DNA of 6,194 nt from an uncultured Lachnospiraceae bacterium (GCA_902782715.1 CACZOG010000052.1:1-6194), one strand, 5' to 3'; counted from the stretch's first letter, positions 1 through 6,058 are shown. Notes: generated from the sequence alone by a model not told the origin. Translations and numbers: made by a program.

Positions 1-1355
1 ATACGGTCGAATTTCATTCCGTTGGAAGCTTTAAGCAAAACGGTATCGTCCTTTTTGATAAAAGAAGAAAGATTGTCGATCGTTTCATCAACGCTCTGAT
101 AATAAATGACTTCTGTATCTTCTTTAACGCCTGCTGCCACCATTGCTTTTTCATACATCTTCTTGGATATCTCTCCGACGCATACAATGGTATTGATCCC
201 TTTTGATACAGCATACTCGCCGATCTCTTCGTGTGACTTTTCTTCATTCTCGCCCTGCTCGTACATATCGCCTAAAATGGCAACGGTCGGAGTAATTGCC
301 TCGGTAAGAAGGTCAAGTGCCGACTTCATGGATTCGGGGCTTGCATTGTAGCAGTCATCTATAATTGTTATACCGTTCTTCTGGATCAGATTGTTTCTTC
401 CTTTAACGGCTTTCATGCAGGATATTCCGAAACTGACCTGTTCGGGTGAAACTTCAAGAATCCTTGCAACGCTGACGGCTGCAAGAGCATCGTTTATCAT
501 ATGTTTGCCGGGAAGGGGAATACTTACGGAGAACATTCCCTCACCGTTTTCAATGTTACATTCACTTCCCCAAAGGCCCCTGTTGGTAACCTTTACGGGA
601 TGCACGTCGTTGTAATCGTTAAGTCCGTATGTGATCGGAGCTTTGCCGTTAACCTCTTTGATCCCTAAAAGTCTTTCGTCATCGCCGCATACGACAACGC
701 TTCCTTCGGGATTCATGTGTTCGAAGATCTCGGTCTTTGCCTTAAATACACCGTCAAGAGAACCGAGTGTCTCAAGATGGCATTCGCTTATATTGGTAAT
801 GACACAGATGTCGGGTTTGGCAATGCCTGAAAGAGTGGTCATTTCGCCAAACTCACTGATTCCCATTTCGAGAACTGCGACTTCATTGCTTTCGCTGATA
901 TTTAAGATCGAGAGGGGAAGTCCTATAAGATTGTTCTGGTTCTTATCTGTTCTGAAAACACTGTATTTCTGAGCCAGAACGGTTGCGATGAATTCTTTGG
1001 TAGTTGTCTTTCCGATGCTTCCGGTAACTCCGACTACCTTGATCTTAAGTTCATCTCTGTAAAAACGTGCGATGTCTTTTAACGCCTCAAGTGTGTTCTC
1101 TACGACAACGCATACTCCTTCTTCGCCTTCGGGTACTCTTTCGCACACAACCAGTGCGGCTCCGTTATCAAAAGCCGCTTTGATGTAATCATGTCCGTCT
1201 GCCTTCTCGCCCTTAAAAGCAAAGAAGATATTATCCTTCTCAACCTTTCTTGAATCTATGGCAGCGCCCTGAAGTTCTTTTTGTTCAAATCCTTCTGCAT
1301 TAACCAGAGTACCGTTGCATGCTTTCGCAACATTTTCTACAGTTAAAATCTTCAT
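1..1355 (-). CDS. murF: UDP-N-acetylmuramoyl-tripeptide--D-alanyl-D-alanine ligase MurF (3' end cut by window edge)
   Basis: Cytoplasmic ATP-dependent ligase that adds D-Ala-D-Ala to UDP-MurNAc-tripeptide, the last cytoplasmic step of stem-peptide assembly. I translated 451 codons from the ATG at 1355 with no stop before the window edge; MurF is usually about 450-460 residues, so only a few C-terminal residues should be missing. The Mur ligase order is clear: an N-terminal substrate domain with IDSR (33-36) and FAFKGEKADGHDYI (45-58); a central ATPase with P-loop TGSIGKTTTK (111-120), LEMG (162-165), HLE (193-195) and the expected carbamylated lysine in AKTEIF (K207); and a C-terminal domain with DDCYNASPESM (333-343) and LGDMYEQGE (361-369). 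The start is supported by GGAGGG just upstream (about 1359-1364). The gene lies 36 nt downstream of ddl and is probably co-transcribed. The usual 'NIGxAHLE' stretch reads NISECHLE here, a mild variant. MurE/MurC are excluded by the DCYNASP and tripeptide-ligase-type motifs. Confidence 0.95.
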   Translation of the reverse strand, partial: MKILTVENVAKACNGTLVNAEGFEQKELQGAAIDSRKVEKDNIFFAFKGEKADGHDYIKAAFDNGAALVVCERVPEGEEGVCVVVENTLEALKDIARFYRDELKIKVVGVTGSIGKTTTKEFIATVLAQKYSVFRTDKNQNNLIGLPLSILNISESNEVAVLEMGISEFGEMTTLSGIAKPDICVITNISECHLETLGSLDGVFKAKTEIFEHMNPEGSVVVCGDDERLLGIKEVNGKAPITYGLNDYNDVHPVKVTNRGLWGSECNIENGEGMFSVSIPLPGKHMINDALAAVSVARILEVSPEQVSFGISCMKAVKGRNNLIQKNGITIIDDCYNASPESMKSALDLLTEAITPTVAILGDMYEQGENEEKSHEEIGEYAVSKGINTIVCVGEISKKMYEKAMVAAGVKEDTEVIYYQSVDETIDNLSSFIKKDDTVLLKASNGMKFDR

Positions 1356-1391
1356 AAAACCCTCCGGATTATATTTTTACTAAACCTCTTT

Positions 1392-2435
1392 TTACTTCGT
1401 ATACTTCTTTAAAGATATCTCTATTATCCACTCGCAGAGTGAAGGGAAATCGTATCCGATGACCGCAGCCTCCTGAGGGATCAGGGAAGTAGGTGTCATG
1501 CCGGGAATTGTATTTGCCTCAAGACAGTACTCTTTTTTGTTCTCATCCAAAAGATAATCTATTCTTGCGTATGATTTAAGATGAAGAGCCTTGAACGCTT
1601 TCTCTGCACTCTTCTGGATCCTGAAGGTTGTCTCCTCATCAAGATCTGCGGGGCATGTTTCCTTTGTGCTTCCTGCCTGATATTTGTTCTTATAATCATA
1701 GAAGCCTTCAAGCGGTTCGATCTCGACTATGGGAAGGGCCTTTCCGTCGATAACGCCGCATGTAAACTCTCTTCCTTTGATATACTGTTCGATAAGAACG
1801 TGATTGTCGAGTTCGAAACATTTGTTTATCGCATCATTTGCTTCTTCTTCGTTATCTGCCATGAATACCCCGACGCTTGAGCCTCCGTTGGGTGCTTTGA
1901 CAACCATCGGGAAACCTATCTTTGCAATTGCCCCGGCTGCCTCGTCTTTCGAATTGATATTTGCGGCAAGCGGAGTCGATACGCCGTTCATGATAAAGAA
2001 ATCTTTTGTTATCGCCTTATCCATGCAGATCGCGCTGCTTAAATAATCGGTTCCGGTATATTTAACCTGCATTAAGTCAAGCGATGCCTGGATCTTTCCG
2101 TCTTCGCCGTTGGCTCCGTGAAGCGCAAGGAAAACAATATCGGCCTTCATGCAGATCTCTCTTACGTTCTTTCCGAAGAAATCCCTGTCATCTCCCTTAA
2201 GCTTTCTTATATCATCAAGTCCGGGGTTTACGGCAGCCACTTTTCCTATGCCTTCACTCCAGTCTCTTTTGTCTTCAAAAACTCTTTCGACATCAACATC
2301 GTCAATTCCTAAATATACGTCAAGAAGTACCACGTTATGTCCCTTGGATTTAAGCGCTTTGTATACTTCTTTGCCCGATACGAGCGATACATCTCTTTCG
2401 GTTGAATTACCGCCTGCAAGTACTGCTATATTCAT
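1392..2435 (-). CDS. ddl: D-alanine--D-alanine ligase
   Basis: Cytoplasmic ATP-grasp enzyme that joins two D-alanines to make the dipeptide used by MurF, encoded next door. The 347-residue protein carries the full family signature: AGGNSTERDVSL (7-18, with Glu13 placed like E. coli Glu15), LHGANGEDG (105-113), MDKAITK (138-144), the ATP-binding VVKAPNGGSSVGV (178-190), the omega loop FYDYKNKY (245-252), ARIDY (290-294), and LEANTIPGMT (305-314) with metal ligands Glu306 and Asn308, followed by Ser317. Tyr252 aligns with E. coli DdlB Tyr216, the residue that goes with D-Ala-D-Ala rather than D-Ala-D-lactate product, so this is a normal vancomycin-sensitive type. The length fits the slightly long Firmicute form. 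The ATG is preceded by AAAGGAGA (2445-2452) at a 9-nt spacing. It is the first gene of the ddl-murF unit, behind its own promoter. Confidence 0.97.
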   Translation of the reverse strand: MNIAVLAGGNSTERDVSLVSGKEVYKALKSKGHNVVLLDVYLGIDDVDVERVFEDKRDWSEGIGKVAAVNPGLDDIRKLKGDDRDFFGKNVREICMKADIVFLALHGANGEDGKIQASLDLMQVKYTGTDYLSSAICMDKAITKDFFIMNGVSTPLAANINSKDEAAGAIAKIGFPMVVKAPNGGSSVGVFMADNEEEANDAINKCFELDNHVLIEQYIKGREFTCGVIDGKALPIVEIEPLEGFYDYKNKYQAGSTKETCPADLDEETTFRIQKSAEKAFKALHLKSYARIDYLLDENKKEYCLEANTIPGMTPTSLIPQEAAVIGYDFPSLCEWIIEISLKKYTK

Positions 2436-2444
2436 TTTAAATTA

Positions 2445-2452
2445 TCTCCTTT
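2445..2452 (-). promoter_or_regulatory. Ribosome binding site of ddl
   Basis: On the minus strand AAAGGAGA lies 9 nt before the ddl ATG. It fixes the start codon. The hydratase gene start at 5400 has the same AAAGGAGAT sequence at the same distance (5410-5417). Confidence 0.8.
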
Positions 2453-2475
2453 AAAATACAAAAAACATCCTTAAT

Positions 2476-2505
2476 ATTATACATCTTTATTGAAAAACTA
2501 TGCAA
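2476..2505 (-). promoter_or_regulatory. Sigma-70-type promoter of ddl-murF
   Basis: The minus strand has a perfect TATAAT -10 box (2481-2476) with TTGCAT (2505-2500, three of six consensus bases) 18 bp upstream. The predicted start site near 2469 gives a leader of about 33 nt that contains the ddl ribosome binding site. The promoter sits directly downstream of the 2511-2529 hairpin, which would insulate it from transcripts entering from the hydratase side. The -35 box is weak, so the call rests mainly on the -10 box and the position. Confidence 0.65.
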
Positions 2506-2510
2506 TATAA

Positions 2511-2529
2511 AAAGGTGTCCAACACCTTT
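2511..2529 (-). terminator. Hairpin with short T tract upstream of the ddl promoter
   Basis: AAAGGTGT and ACACCTTT form a perfect 8-bp stem with a 3-nt loop. Read on the minus strand, the stem runs straight into TTTTTATATT, so it could act as a modest intrinsic terminator for transcription arriving from the spacer or from the hydratase operon. On the plus strand no T run follows. It also forms the first half of the GGTGTC repeat pair. Confidence 0.5.
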
Positions 2530-2549
2530 ATGATGCCCGACACCCGACA
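2511..2549. repeat. Paired GGTGTCCRACACC-like palindromes plus tandem CCCGACA (REP-like)
   Basis: Two 13-bp units, GGTGTCCAACACC (2514-2526) and GATGCCCGACACC (2532-2544), differ at three positions and both approach the palindrome GGTGTC-C-GACACC. The second overlaps a perfect tandem 7-mer, CCCGACA twice (2536-2549). Closely spaced palindromes of this shape are typical of REP-type intergenic repeats mobilised by Y1 (IS200-like) transposases. That link is inference, and no transposase gene is present in the window. Confidence 0.45.
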
Positions 2550-2567
2550 TTTTCTCCAGTAATGAAA

Positions 2568-2613
2568 AAGGAAACCGTTTCAAGAACTCTTTTGTTCCTC
2601 AAACCGCTTCCTT
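2568..2613. other. 46-nt imperfect stem-loop
   Basis: AAGGAAACCGTTT (2568-2580) pairs with AAACCGCTTCCTT (2601-2613) at 11 of 13 positions, and the loop can add a GAAC/GTTC inner stem. No T run follows on either strand, so it is not a typical terminator; it more likely belongs to an RNA fold or a repeat remnant. Confidence 0.4.
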
Positions 2614-2679
2614 CATCAACTTTTCTAAATTCATCTCGACACCTCATCGATCCTAAGCACCGAAAATCGACTAATGTCA

Positions 2680-2736
2680 ATTTACAGCATATCGGGGGAT
2701 AATCTTCATGATCCTTGTCCCCCCTTCTTTGTAAAT
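2680..2736. other. Nested two-stem hairpin with a G5/C5 core
   Basis: The outer arms ATTTACA (2680-2686) and TGTAAAT (2730-2736) pair perfectly. Inside, separated by an asymmetric internal loop, GGGGGATAA (2694-2702) pairs with TTGTCCCCC (2715-2723) over 9 bp, with one T-G contact that is a wobble in the plus-strand RNA and an A-C mismatch in the minus-strand RNA. The terminal loop is 12 nt. Coaxial stems around an internal loop resemble structured RNA more than a terminator. The G-rich core stands out in very AT-rich surroundings. Confidence 0.45.
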
Positions 2737-2955
2737 CTACTTGATTTAAAATTCCTACTTTGATCTCCGATCAATTCCTCCATTTAATCTTCAAATTTCT
2801 TGTCACAGAATTCAACAAAAACCGTCACATTTTCATTATTTACTAAGAAAACAAGAAAATTAAATTTTAAATTTCGGAATCAAAATTCAACCTCACCAGC
2901 AATCTTAAAACTTTCGATTCCAAAGGAAAACTGTTTCTTTTCTTTTGTTGATATT

Positions 2956-2964
2956 AATATATCA
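2956..2964 (-). promoter_or_regulatory. Possible extended -10 promoter inside the spacer
   Basis: On the minus strand TGA-TATATT (2964-2956) matches an extended -10 element with five of six -10 bases; no good -35 box lies upstream. It would start a transcript near 2949 running through the stem-loops to the hairpin at 2529-2511, about 440 nt. AT-rich DNA gives many such matches, so this is only a candidate. Confidence 0.22.
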
Positions 2965-2984
2965 CAGCCAAAATAAATTAAAAG

Positions 2985-3065
2985 GGGTTTTTCATCAACT
3001 AATAATATATGTGCACGAACAAAAAAATATTTTTTATTCATACATATTGCATTGATGAAAAACCC
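2985..3065. repeat. 81-nt long imperfect palindrome downstream of the hydratase gene
   Basis: The ends GGGTTTTTCATCAA (2985-2998) and TTGATGAAAAACCC (3052-3065) are perfect 14-bp inverted repeats. Pairing continues inward with small bulges (AATATATGT against ACATATT, GAACA against ATTC) to an apex at AAAAAATATTTTTT (3022-3035), so almost the whole 81 nt can fold back. It begins 46 nt past the hydratase stop. On the minus strand the last arm is followed by CTTTTAATTTATTTT, so it may terminate the operon. A perfect-ended palindrome of this size could equally be a small MITE-like element. No target-site duplication was seen. Confidence 0.55.
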
Positions 3066-3111
3066 TTATTTTAGCCTGTTTTACGCCCTAAATGGACAGA
3101 TTGCAGACAAA

Positions 3112-5400
3112 TCAGATTCTGTTGTAATTGATGAGACAGCCCTTAAGGATGATCTGTCTTTCTTCATCCGTAAGTTCGCCTATCTTCATCTCAAATTTAT
3201 TAAGTGCATTGTCTTTTACAACATATGCATCGATGGTTTCCTTCTTATCGATGATGCTCTGCTTAATGCCGGGCAGGAAGATGTAATCAAGGTTCTTGAA
3301 AGGAAGATCACCCTTTTCGATTATAAAAGGAATCATACCCCAGTTGATAAGGTTGGAACGATATCTCTTGGTTGCATATTCGTTTGCGATGTTTGCCCAT
3401 CCGCCAAGTACCTTCTGGCAGCTTGCAGCCTGTTCTCTTGCTGAACCGTCGCCGGGTTTAACCGCAAAGATCGTGGAACCTACACCGAGGTTCTCATGGC
3501 ATACATCGGTAAATGTCTTCTTTACAACGCCCATTACTTCGCCCACTTCGGGAACAGCCTCTCCTGCACACTTGCCTTCTTCAAGAGCTTTCTGTGCAGC
3601 CTGAACAGCTTTGGCTCTTCCAACGTACTCGGGATCTTTTCTTGAAAGTGCAAATTCCGCAAGTCCCAGAGGATTTGAACGGTAGGATGAAGTTTCGCCC
3701 GAAGGAATGAGTTCGTCGGTTGTCGTAACGGGATCGTGGATCTCGGATACAACCTTTAAAAGAAGGTTCTCGGGAAGTGCAGACATCTTGGGCCAGTCCT
3801 TAATGTTGGGACCGAACTGGATCTCCTGGTCGGGATCTGCAACACCCTTTGAATCAAATACACGGTTATCATATATCGCTTTATCAAAGAAATACCTGTA
3901 TTCGCCGAAATTAACGTCCACATCGGTAGCGGCCGTAAGAACACCCTTATTTGCAGCCGTAGCGGCAATGGAACGTGCATCCATAAGCGCAACGGATGAG
4001 ATCTGGCCGTTCTGAAGTTTGGAACCTTCTCTGTTAGGGAAGTTTCTTGTTGAATGACGGATACTGAATGCATTGTTTGCGGGTGTATCGCCTGCACCGA
4101 AGCAGGGTCCGCAGAATGCAGTCTTAAGAACGGCACCTGTCTGCATGAGTTTTGCTGCGCAGCCGTTCTTAATGATCTCCATATAAACGGGCATTGAAGC
4201 AGGATAAACGCTTAATGTGAAAGCATCGTTTCCGATATACTTTCCGTCAAGAATGTCAGCTGCAGCACAGATGTTTTCGAATCCGCCGCCGGCACAGCCT
4301 GCGATGATTCCCTGCTCAACCATGAGCTTTCCGTTTTTAACTTTATTCTTAAGTGAATATTCTACCGCACCGTCAAGAGAAACCATTGCTCTCTTTTCAA
4401 CGTCATCGAGAATATCCATGAGATTCTCATTAAGTTCTTCGATAGTGTATGTGTTGCTCGGATGGAAAGGCATTGCGATCATGGGCCTGATCGTTGAAAG
4501 ATCGATCTTGATCATGCCGTCATAGTAAGCAACATCTGCAGGATTAAGTTCTGCATAGTCTTCGGGACGTTTGTGGATCTCGAAGAAATCCTTGATCTTA
4601 TCATCGGTACGCCAGATTGACGAAAGACATGTAGTCTCTGTTGTCATTACATCGATACCGATTCTGAAATCTGCGGAAAGGCTTGATACGCCGGGTCCGA
4701 CAAATTCCATTACCTTATTCTTAACATAGCCTTTTTCAAATACTGCACCGATGATTGCGAGTGCAACGTCCTGAGGTCCTACACCTTTTACGGGAGCGCC
4801 TTCTAAATATACGCCGACAACACCGGGCATATTGATATCGTATGTCTGGTTTAAAAGCTGCTTAACAAGTTCGGGACCGCCTTCACCCATTGCCATGGTA
4901 CCGAGTGCACCGTAACGTGTATGTGAGTCGGAACCTAAGATCATTCTGCCGCATCCTGCAAGCATTTCTCTTGCAAACTGATGGATCACGGCCTGATGAG
5001 GGGGTACGTAAACTCCGCCGTATTTCTTCGCACATGTAAGTCCAAACATGTGGTCGTCTTCATTTATTGTTCCGCCTACCGCACAAAGAGAGTTGTGGCA
5101 GTTGGTCAAAACATAAGGCATTGGGAATTTCTCAAGTCCCGATGCCCTTGCTGTCTGGATTATTCCTACGAAAGTAATGTCATGGGACGTTAACTTGTCA
5201 AATCTTATTTTAAGCTTATCCATATTTCCGGAAGTATTATGCTTCTTTAAAATACCGTAAGCTATGGTCCCTTCTTTCGCTTCTTCTTTAGTGATGTCTT
5301 TTCCCGTAAAGCTTTTAACCTCACTTAATGCTTCGGGTGAGTCTTTAACGAGTTTATCCCCACCTACAAGATAAGCCCCGCTTTCAAACAACTCTATCAT
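3112..5400 (-). CDS. Aconitase-superfamily hydratase, YbhJ-like
   Basis: A 762-residue protein of the aconitase superfamily, which reversibly dehydrates and rehydrates hydroxy-acids using a [4Fe-4S] cluster. Seen: GSDSHT (156-161, the Asp-Ser-His motif), putative cluster cysteines Cys369 (IIAGCAGG) and Cys430/Cys433 (FCGPCFG), RNFPNR (452-457) placed like the substrate-binding arginines, and a C-terminal swivelling domain with TDELIPSG (561-568) and GDGSAREQAA (650-659), where Ser653 and Arg655 match the catalytic Ser642 and Arg644 of mammalian aconitase. Stretches such as LGTMAMGEGG and PSGETSSYRSNP closely resemble E. coli YbhJ as I recall it, a paralogue with no established substrate. The usual Cys-Thr-Asn cluster motif and the second serine of GSSRE are altered, so citrate/isocitrate activity should not be assumed. 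The start has AAAGGAGAT at 5410-5417. It lies 20 nt after the XRE membrane regulator and is probably co-transcribed with it. Housekeeping AcnA, AcnB and LeuC fit less well. Confidence 0.9.
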   Translation of the reverse strand: MIELFESGAYLVGGDKLVKDSPEALSEVKSFTGKDITKEEAKEGTIAYGILKKHNTSGNMDKLKIRFDKLTSHDITFVGIIQTARASGLEKFPMPYVLTNCHNSLCAVGGTINEDDHMFGLTCAKKYGGVYVPPHQAVIHQFAREMLAGCGRMILGSDSHTRYGALGTMAMGEGGPELVKQLLNQTYDINMPGVVGVYLEGAPVKGVGPQDVALAIIGAVFEKGYVKNKVMEFVGPGVSSLSADFRIGIDVMTTETTCLSSIWRTDDKIKDFFEIHKRPEDYAELNPADVAYYDGMIKIDLSTIRPMIAMPFHPSNTYTIEELNENLMDILDDVEKRAMVSLDGAVEYSLKNKVKNGKLMVEQGIIAGCAGGGFENICAAADILDGKYIGNDAFTLSVYPASMPVYMEIIKNGCAAKLMQTGAVLKTAFCGPCFGAGDTPANNAFSIRHSTRNFPNREGSKLQNGQISSVALMDARSIAATAANKGVLTAATDVDVNFGEYRYFFDKAIYDNRVFDSKGVADPDQEIQFGPNIKDWPKMSALPENLLLKVVSEIHDPVTTTDELIPSGETSSYRSNPLGLAEFALSRKDPEYVGRAKAVQAAQKALEEGKCAGEAVPEVGEVMGVVKKTFTDVCHENLGVGSTIFAVKPGDGSAREQAASCQKVLGGWANIANEYATKRYRSNLINWGMIPFIIEKGDLPFKNLDYIFLPGIKQSIIDKKETIDAYVVKDNALNKFEMKIGELTDEERQIILKGCLINYNRI

Positions 5401-5420
5401 TCTTGTTTATCTCCTTTGGT

Positions 5421-5906
5421 TTATTTGTTCGCATCAATATAATTGTCAACGGCATCTTCCGCATCGTTTCCTATATTTCTTAATATAAAAACGAGAATAT
5501 AGTATACCGGAATGATCACAAACACGATCCATCCGGGATGCCAGAGTCCCATTGCAAATCCGAGCGTAAGAAATACAAGCAGGCAGAGAAAAGGGAAAAT
5601 AAGCAGCGTCATCTTCTCCGCTTTCGTAAATCCTCTTTTCTTACCGTTATTCGCGTGGGATCTTTTCTCTCCGTAAGTGCCTTTCTCGGCATTGTACTCC
5701 GGAGTTTCCACATCATTGTAGATCATTTCATCCATGGTCATTTCATAGACCTTTGACAGACCGATCAGTTCAGATGCGGACGGAACTATGCTTCCGTCTT
5801 CCCAGCCGTTGATGGTATCGATATCTTTTTCACACTTTTCAGCGAGTTCTTCAACCGAAAGACCTTTGTTCTCCCTGACGTCCCTCAGTTTCTTCGAAAT
5901 ATCCAT
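5421..5906 (-). CDS. XRE-family helix-turn-helix protein with C-terminal membrane hairpin
   Basis: A 161-residue putative membrane-tethered transcriptional regulator. Residues 4-56 form a Cro/C1-type helix-turn-helix (LSVEELAEKCEKDIDTINGW, then P-x(4)-ELIGLSKVYEMTMDEM). A charged linker follows (about 60-98, ending KKRGFTKAEK). Two hydrophobic helices, about 99-121 and 124-143, are joined by the short HPGW turn, then a short acidic tail. Basic residues before the first helix suggest that both ends face the cytoplasm, leaving the DNA-binding domain free inside. I chose the ATG at 5906 because GGGGGAG lies 5 nt upstream. A longer reading from TTG at 5948 would overlap the likely -10 box and add 14 residues outside the domain. 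It opens an operon with the hydratase 20 nt downstream, so local or self-regulation is a reasonable inference. The signal sensed is unknown. Confidence 0.88.
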   Translation of the reverse strand: MDISKKLRDVRENKGLSVEELAEKCEKDIDTINGWEDGSIVPSASELIGLSKVYEMTMDEMIYNDVETPEYNAEKGTYGEKRSHANNGKKRGFTKAEKMTLLIFPFLCLLVFLTLGFAMGLWHPGWIVFVIIPVYYILVFILRNIGNDAEDAVDNYIDANK

Positions 5907-5911
5907 ACAAA

Positions 5912-5918
5912 CTCCCCC
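5912..5918 (-). promoter_or_regulatory. Ribosome binding site that selects the regulator start
   Basis: Minus-strand GGGGGAG ends 5 nt before the ATG at 5906. No comparable site precedes the upstream TTG at 5948, so the shorter protein is preferred. Confidence 0.7.
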
Positions 5919-5936
5919 ATTTTCACATTCTGTTAT

Positions 5937-5965
5937 ATTTTCACACAATCTGTGTTAGTTGTCAA
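5937..5965 (-). promoter_or_regulatory. Promoter of the regulator-hydratase operon
   Basis: The minus strand carries a perfect TTGACA -35 box (5965-5960). A 17-bp spacer then leads to GAAAAT (5942-5937), four of six -10 bases, with TG one base before it (extended -10). TATAAC (5937-5932) is a better -10 match, but its 22-bp spacing is too long. An A-rich stretch upstream of the -35 (about 5966-5995) resembles an UP element. The leader would be about 24 nt. Confidence 0.6.
5943..5955. promoter_or_regulatory. Operator-like inverted repeat inside the promoter spacer
   Basis: ACACA-ATC-TGTGT is a perfect 5-bp inverted repeat lying exactly between the -35 and the preferred -10 of the operon. That position suits repression by a dimeric helix-turn-helix protein, and the XRE protein encoded next is the obvious candidate. 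The arms are short, so a chance match is possible. Confidence 0.4.
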
Positions 5966-6008
5966 ATTTACGGCTTTTTTTCTTTCTTTAATATAATGAA
6001 AATAAATA

Positions 6009-6038
6009 AAAAAGGAAGTGCATCTGCACTTCCTTTTT
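6009..6038 (-). terminator. Strong intrinsic terminator after the ABC ATPase gene
   Basis: AAAAAGGAAGTGCA (6009-6022) pairs perfectly with TGCACTTCCTTTTT (6025-6038), giving a 14-bp stem with a tiny loop. On the minus strand it ends in a six-T run and then ATTTATTTT. It begins 20 nt after the ABC stop codon and separates that operon from the regulator promoter. The plus strand also has a T run, so it could work both ways. Confidence 0.92.
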
Positions 6039-6058
6039 ATAAACCTTACGGTTAAATA

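Larger units (their letters stand above)
2454..3111. other. Gene-free AT-rich spacer rich in stem-loops between the hydratase gene and ddl
   Basis: No convincing protein gene lies here on either strand; the longest stop-free run (minus, 2770-2528, 80 codons) has no usable start and no recognisable motif. The stretch is much richer in A+T than the flanking genes and contains many inverted repeats: 2568-2613 (11 of 13 bp paired), 2647-2670 (TCGAT/ATCGA), 2680-2736 (ATTTACA/TGTAAAT enclosing GGGGGATAA/TTGTCCCCC), 2760-2774 (TTGATC/GATCAA), 2796-2858 (TTTCTTGT/ACAAGAAA), 2876-2921 (GGAATC/GATTCC), 2949-2964 (TGATAT/ATATCA) and the long palindrome 2985-3065. Short AT-rich arms are expected by chance at this composition. 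The G/C-bearing nested stem at 2680-2736, the 2568-2613 stem and the 2985-3065 palindrome are harder to dismiss. It could be a structured RNA locus, decayed mobile-element debris, or both. Confidence 0.6.

Noticed and set aside
1392..2435. VanA-type D-Ala-D-Lac ligase and linked glycopeptide resistance
   Set aside because: The omega loop has the Lys-Tyr pair of D-Ala-D-Ala ligases and no vanH or vanX is adjacent; the neighbour is murF.
2453..2510. T-box or riboswitch leader for ddl
   Set aside because: The predicted leader is only about 33 nt, with no T-box sequence, specifier stem or antiterminator pairing between the promoter and the start codon.
2580..2660. Resemblance of broken minus-strand frames (for example ISRFSVLRIDEVSR) to the C-terminus of Y1 transposases
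   Set aside because: The similarity is only a few residues, needs several frameshifts and stops, and was judged by eye, so it is too weak to call a pseudogene.
2528..2770. 80-codon stop-free minus-strand frame within the spacer, with a possible ATG at 2647 (39 codons)
   Set aside because: The composition and residue pattern look non-coding, the only ATG has a poor, too-close ribosome binding site, the frame runs into the palindromic repeat, and no family motif is recognisable.
3052..3444. 130-codon plus-strand open frame starting in the 81-nt palindrome
   Set aside because: It lies antisense to the conserved C-terminal part of the hydratase gene, has no ribosome binding site, and its translation resembles no family.
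5907..5948. TTG start at 5948 giving a 175-residue regulator
   Set aside because: It overlaps the likely -10 element, lacks a ribosome binding site, and adds residues outside the helix-turn-helix domain; the ATG at 5906 has GGGGGAG.
5992..5997. Plus-strand TATAAT upstream of the 6009-6038 hairpin
   Set aside because: There is no -35 box at a suitable distance and no plus-strand gene to transcribe; it is a chance match in AT-rich DNA.
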